From the NCBI GenBank assembly GCA_910592205.1, contig CAJVPJ010001181.1, positions 1 through 11,694 of the forward strand: DNA of 11,694 bases. Direction: 5' to 3'. Below the pieces are notes generated by a model. That model was given only the letters and a program-made list of their open reading frames with translations, was not told the origin of the DNA and did not search any database. Source of the stretch: Paraglomus occultum. Lineage: Eukaryota > Glomeromycota > Glomeromycetes > Paraglomerales > Paraglomeraceae. Both the position numbers and the translations under genes were made by a program. This document shows, in pieces, positions 7,425-11,694 of the stretch (the stretch's first letter is position 1; each line of letters opens with the position of its first letter).

Positions 7425-8288
7425 ATGAGTGACGCGTTGTTTCCATTTAACAAGTTACCGCCCTCGGAAATTCAACCTAATGCTACGGTGTTGGTCAGTC
7501 ATTGAATGAATGGTTCATATTCAGATACGAGCTTTTGTGTGCAAATCATGCTTCATATTGCAAATACAGATTGTAGGGCCACCGAGCGTCGAGAAGACGA
7601 ACTTTGGTGAACACATGATAAACTTGTTGGCGAAAGAGATGACGATTCGCATGTGTGTTTTTAGGAATTGCTATGCATATTTTATTCGTATTTAGTTCAA
7701 GTTTTTATCACATCTTTTAACAGTCGAACAGCAGAGTCTCTTCCTCTTCCATCCATATCAACGCCTCGTCCTAGAATAGATTTCGTCCTATTCATGTTAT
7801 CCATGGTACAAGCAGACAGTTACGAAGTGTTTAGGAATTCAGTAAAGCAATTGGATGAAGAGTACTTCCTTGGGAGGTGCGGCGTTGTAGTCACTCAAGG
7901 TAAGAAGAGAACGTTACCATTGCATATAATAAATTAGTACTGATTTACTAACACCACATCAAACAGTTGAGAGGATTACGCAGTATACATTCGAACGCGC
8001 TGAATTAGATTATTTTATCAGTAAGATTTATAGAAACATTCCCGTGTTTCATGTCAATCTAACGGTAAGATATTTCGAGTGAAAAGGGAAAAAGTGGTTT
8101 GTCAGTGTGAGATTATAACCCTGTAAATTTTTCTCGAGTAGAACCAAGTCGACGTTCAAACAGTCGTGAGTCAGATAGGCAGCTTAATAGAAATTGGATG
8201 TGGCTATAAAGCTGGAATCACTCCAGCGATACTTAGAACGGCAGAATTGTATGAGAGCTCGCAGATATCACTAGAAGAATTTCAATAA
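7425..8288 (+). CDS. CENP-M-like inner kinetochore pseudo-GTPase
   Basis: Five exons: 7425-7493, 7570-7652, 7724-7899, 7967-8064 and 8142-8288 (TAA). Phases are 0, 2, 1, 0 and the product is 190 residues against 180 in human CENP-M. The N-terminus (LFPFNKLPPSEIQPNATVLI) and especially ESLPLPSISTPRPRIDFVLF match the family's KSLPLP...RPRID signature. VKQLDEEYFLGRCGVVV corresponds to its ...VDASFFLGKVCFLAT region. CENP-M has a small-GTPase fold that cannot bind nucleotide and works in the CENP-H/I/K/M module of the constitutive centromere network. Here the P-loop position reads GPPSVEKT (26-33), with glutamate where a working loop has glycine. Introns are 67-77 bases; intron 3 has a perfect TACTAAC branch site near 7947. 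The start is the first ATG, 336 bases from the divergent PWWP gene. Identity is by recalled family pattern. Confidence 0.85.
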
Positions 8289-8806
8289 TACATACACTAG
8301 ATTACATTCTCTTTTATAGTACATAAAGCTCGGACCACAGTTCTTGGGTTTGTTTTCTTTCGGGGCGTTTATCATTTGTTTCATCATGACAGTTCTATAT
8401 TCTCATTCCTTACAAAAATAAGATATGGCTAATGACATTTATACATTAAATTGTAAACGCGTTTTAAAAATAGGCGAATATCGCTTAAAAATTTTACCAC
8501 TTCAGGTTGAACAATACAAAGAGAAGAATGACGATAGATAACGATAACAAAAAGAACAGAGAACTTTTAAACAATTTGCATATTACTGCCTGTATTACGA
8601 TTTTGCCCGATCAAACCTGATTATGACTAGACGAGCGTAGAAGATGATCATTCTCGTTAAGCGAGATGATCTAAGGACCAGTATACTTGTCTTTAATGCA
8701 TTATATCTCCCTTTGATGTATCGTTGTTATTTATCATCAGCTAGTAACTGGAATCGACACTCTTTTCACAAAGTAGAAAAAGAATACGCCAACGCATTAT
8801 AAAAGT
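8289..8806. other. Intergenic region with a small open frame and a hairpin
   Basis: An ATG-started frame of 38 codons lies at 8425-8541 on the plus strand (MANDIYTLNCKRVLKIGEYR...), rich in charged residues but with no recognisable motif. A strong hairpin follows at 8646-8671. Nothing else is identifiable; the first part presumably includes the CENP-M-like 3' UTR. Confidence 0.4.
8646..8671. repeat. 10-bp hairpin with one bulged base
   Basis: GATCA (8646-8650) pairs with TGATC (8667-8671) and TCTCG (8652-8656) with CGAGA (8662-8666). T8651 is bulged and the loop is TTAAG. The stem is half G/C in otherwise AT-rich sequence. Function is unknown. Confidence 0.7.
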
Positions 8807-9400
8807 ATGTTAATGCTGTTACATTCGTTTAGTTTACATAGTGTCCTACTGACAGATCCTCTTGAAGTGACTACTCTTGATCGAATTCTGGATTCTTCCG
8901 ATTTGCTATTGCGTTGTTACCTGAGTGCTCGGATAAATACTGCATGACAGATTGACTATTCTTATATAGTTAATGGCGAAGACAAACCACTGAAGCTCGA
9001 AGAATGGGCCTACTGATCATCGATTAAGGAAAAAGCCAACGTCGAAATGTGGCAGGAGTGTCTCAGGTCGTTCCATTTTGGCAACGAGGGCGGACCATCC
9101 GAAGAATGCGCGTCTACTGACCAAACCCTTTTTCGTCAACAAAGTCTTAAATTTGCTAACATCGCAGGCTACGCTGGCAGTGTGCGGACGTCTTAACAGG
9201 GAAGGAATATGAACGGGACTCGGCGCTCAGGGTATACTGAGAATTTGTCCGAATAGAACAAATATTTGGTTTCAAAAATACCTGGGACCATTATTCCCTC
9301 TTCTAAAAGAAGAGTAACGGAGTGGTTGAAAAGTTTTATTGGTCAAACGCGTCAGCAAAAGTTGCACAATGATCGGCAGACATTCTCTCGAATTAATTAA
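8807..9400 (+). pseudogene. Long decayed reading frame with four internal stops
   Basis: One frame runs from an ATG at 8807 to a stop at 9398-9400 (197 codons) with internal stops at 8945 (TGA), 9014 (TGA), 9194 (TAA) and 9254 (TAG) and no frame change. Between stops it is protein-like: TDPLEVTTLDRILDSSDLLL, VNGEDKPLKLEEWAY, KEKANVEMWQECLRSFHFG, then NKYLVSKIPGTIIPSSKRRV and TEWLKSFIGQTRQQK. Random sequence of this base composition would hold roughly twice as many stops. Each stop differs by one C-to-T change from a CGA, CAA or CAG codon, the pattern expected from cytosine deamination, although that is inferred, not shown. I do not recognise the protein family; a dead mobile-element or effector-type gene is possible. 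Small introns removing one or two stops cannot be excluded. Confidence 0.45.
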
Positions 9401-10084
9401 GAAGATCGGTTACATCATTTACTAAACTCTTTAATATAAATGGTAATAACACTGTCAAAATTAAATTTTGAATAAGACCCCTGAAAGAAGAATCGTAAAT
9501 TCTCGAAGAGTCTTAATTTTGGCATCATTACCATAAGTATAAAGCTGCATCCCTGTCACATACCAGCACTACTCTCAAAATATCAAATCGTGTCGTGCAT
9601 CAAAACCTCGTGCTAAACGGAGCGGTAATACTCATTAATTATTTCGGGGGTTGAATATTGTGTAGAAAACTTTATTTAGTATTAAATTCCCGAATTTGTA
9701 ACTCCATTAATATTAGTACTAGCGTTAATGTTAGTGAGACACCCCCTATCCAAATAAGGCATGTTGAATTAAGGAGGAGACGTTGTACGCGAGGGGGGCG
9801 AATGTACTTAGTACGAGAGTCGACCATGTTGAACTCATGATCATTTATTTCTTCTGGAAATCGTAAAATTAACGGTTTAAGAGTGGTGAAAACAAAGCGC
9901 TGTCAGTTTGGTTAATGATAAGTGTGTCAAACGAGCCAAAGCGTTTTTTCAGTTATCGATTCTTGGTTGTGATACTGTATTTACACTTTGCAGTAAAGCA
10001 AAACACTCTGTCTAATGACATTAATTCATTCCTAACAATCAAGACTTGACGTTTGTCACCTCAATTCTCCATAACTAAATACTC
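9401..10084. other. Intergenic region upstream of the Ivy1-like gene
   Basis: No gene is seen. A 60-codon frame at 9658-9840 lacks an ATG start and has no motif. The region is AT-rich apart from a G-rich patch near 9770-9800. The last few hundred bases must contain the promoter and leader of the gene starting at 10085; no TATA box or named site is evident. Confidence 0.5.
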
Positions 10085-11694
10085 ATGACTTCACAACAAA
10101 AGAAAAAACGCTTTTCATTCTTCGTTTCTCCTCCGCGCTCTCCAGTATTATCACCAACGACAAATCACTCCGTTCTTTCTTTGACCACAACTGATCCCGA
10201 CGGTTTATTTGACCGTGCGAATGTCAGCAAATCAGTCGACGCACTTGAACGGCTCGTGTCGGCTGCTGATACGTACCGTGATTTAATAACCAGACTGACA
10301 AAAGCTTCGAAAGCTTTTAGTAAGGCGCTAAAAGAGTATGGACACTGTAAAGGCATGGAAGAGCGACATGGTAAGCGTTTTGATGGAATTACAGAACAGG
10401 AAACCATAGTATAGGAAGAAAAGATTATGATCAAATCTAACAGACATCGACATTCCCAGTCATGTGTCTTCAGTCGACGTCGCAGTTTTATGATGGCTTG
10501 GCTGATGTTCAAGGAAGGCTCGTAAGTCGTCGTTGAGTGCTGTTTTTTGTTAGTCTAGTCCAAAGGTGACAGCATCGAACTAACAGGGGACAATCTATGA
10601 TAGTACAAAGTTTTACAAAAGGACTTTGACATTCTCATGAAGTTTTGGGACAAATATTCCAAGAAAGCAATCGTAAGTAACACAAGGTCAATCGTATGAT
10701 TCACGCTAATCTGGTTATTAACATTCATTATGGATTCGTGCAATTGTGAATATGAATGTCTCAAAATACCATTGAAATTCTTAAAAGAAAGATGAGCGAG
10801 CTCATGATAACAACGTGACCGATCTCGACAAACTAATAAAAAAGACTGGCAAGGACTATGAAAAACAATCAAAGAGGGATAACAAGGCTGCCGTTGAATC
10901 CCATGAAGTAGGTAGACCATTTTTTTTTCCTCACCAAATTAAAGTTAGTTTTGCTCATCGTAACATTCTTTACATAGAAATATATATCTACGCTGACGTC
11001 ACTTGGCGCAGAGATTGCCCAAAAACGTAAGGAATATGCAATTCAGCTTACCCAACGAGAGAAGCGAGCATATTCAATGATAGCGCAGATAGTGTGTCGT
11101 CTGGCCGAGGCACAGTTTGCGTCGTTTAATGATTCGTTGAAGAAATGCGGACCAAATATCACGAAAATGAAAGAATGGGCCCCATTTGCTGGAGAAAATA
11201 TGCCTCCTCCCCAAGAATTAAAGGACTTGATTGATAATGATAATAAAGATGACGACATTGAACAGGTACGAATGAGCGTCATCGATTCCGAGTTTGAAAA
11301 TATTACCTTTTTGATTGTTTGCTCGCTCAATCTCTTTTAAATTTCGATCAAATAATAACAAATCTTTGATGACAGGCACAATCAGAAACTCTATCCAAAA
11401 TTTCTTCAAAAATAAACACTGCATCACAAGCGTCACAATCAACTCTCTTTGGTGATCAATCGTCCCGCGAATCTTATTCGTCTACCGCTTCTTCAAAACA
11501 ACTCGCTTCGAACGCGCAGCTCTCGTCTCAGTCTATCGATTCCAATGCCGCTTTCACAGAGGAATCATTGTCATTTCCCATTCCTCCCGCGCGTTTTCCC
11601 AATGTCAAACCTGCATCCGCTGATACTGAGTTGACATTATCTTTGGATAGACTTGATTCTTTGCAATCAAGTGCATCAGATTCTATCACCAATG
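10085..11694 (+). CDS. Ivy1-like I-BAR domain protein (3' partial)
   Basis: Six exons: 10085-10370, 10460-10521, 10604-10672, 10788-10907, 11014-11265 and 11376 to the window end, still open. Phases agree and at least 369 residues are encoded. After a short basic, Ser/Pro-rich N-terminus comes a long helical region of I-BAR type: SVDALERLVSAADTYRDLIT, then LTKASKAFSKALKEYGHCKG, MCLQSTSQFYDGLADVQGRL, DFDILMKFWDKYSKK, and the helix ending RLAEAQFASFNDSLKKCGPN. From about residue 264 a Ser/Gln-rich tail begins. Fungal Ivy1-type proteins bind phosphoinositide membranes and, in yeast, the Rab Ypt7 and vacuolar sorting machinery; that role is transferred from the family, not seen. Introns are 82-115 bases. 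The fourth has two equally framed solutions (donor 10908 with acceptor 11013, or donor 10912 with acceptor 11011), changing two residues near 180. It could be another fungal BAR/IMD protein. Confidence 0.75.

Noticed and set aside
7256-7453. Minus-strand open frame in the divergent promoter region
   Set aside because: It overlaps the CENP-M-like start in antisense and lacks coding character.
9806-9819. Fourteen bases (ACTTAGTACGAGAG) identical to the sarcin-ricin loop region of large-subunit rRNA
   Set aside because: The flanking bases on both sides do not match rRNA and no further rRNA segment is present, so I treat it as chance.
9760-9840. Possible degenerate 5S rRNA gene (TTAAG...TTAGTAC...GACC order)
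   Set aside because: Spacing between the boxes is too long and the 5' half cannot be aligned; no paired ends.
10165-10920. Long minus-strand frames opposite the Ivy1-like gene
   Set aside because: They lie across exons of the well-supported plus-strand gene, cross its introns and show no domain.
1-11694. CRISPR array, bacterial operon, ribosome-binding sites, or tRNA genes
   Set aside because: No spaced direct repeats, no Shine-Dalgarno-led gene strings and no clear tRNA A/B boxes were seen; spliced genes mark the DNA as eukaryotic.

Overview
The window looks like nuclear DNA from an AT-rich, early-diverging fungus. The genes are broken by many short introns (mostly 56-160 bases, GT-AG ends, one with a perfect TACTAAC branch site). 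The recognisable proteins are eukaryotic chromatin, kinetochore and membrane-trafficking types. Retention of a CENP-M-like kinetochore protein, together with relics that resemble zinc-ribbon and transposon proteins abundant in arbuscular mycorrhizal fungi, points to Mucoromycota and perhaps Glomeromycotina. That placement is inference.

Layout. 1-636 (+): 3' end of an unrecognised multi-exon gene. 663-1202 (-): an unrecognised, probably frameshifted gene, convergent with the first. 1622-2403 (-): a complete five-exon gene for a 73-residue ZNF706-like zinc-finger protein, including an 11-base micro-exon. 2404-5102: 2.7 kb without an intact gene, holding relics of transposon-like or repeat-family proteins on both strands and an AT-rich block of TTACTA-type inverted repeats. 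5103-7088 (-): an eight-exon gene for a 466-residue chromatin reader with a PWWP domain and a second Tudor-like domain. 7425-8288 (+): a complete five-exon CENP-M-like gene, divergent from the PWWP gene across 336 bases. 8289-10084: intergenic, with one long decayed reading frame (8807-9400, four internal stops) and a 10-bp hairpin. 10085-11694 (+): first six exons of an Ivy1/I-BAR-like protein, cut off by the window end.

Most long uninterrupted frames here are shadows. Real coding sequence had to be assembled exon by exon from splice sites, phase agreement and protein-family likeness. The two best-supported neighbours, PWWP-Tudor and CENP-M, share a divergent promoter region and could be co-expressed chromatin/centromere genes. 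The remaining genes show no shared pathway. All exon models were read by eye without transcript support or database searches.
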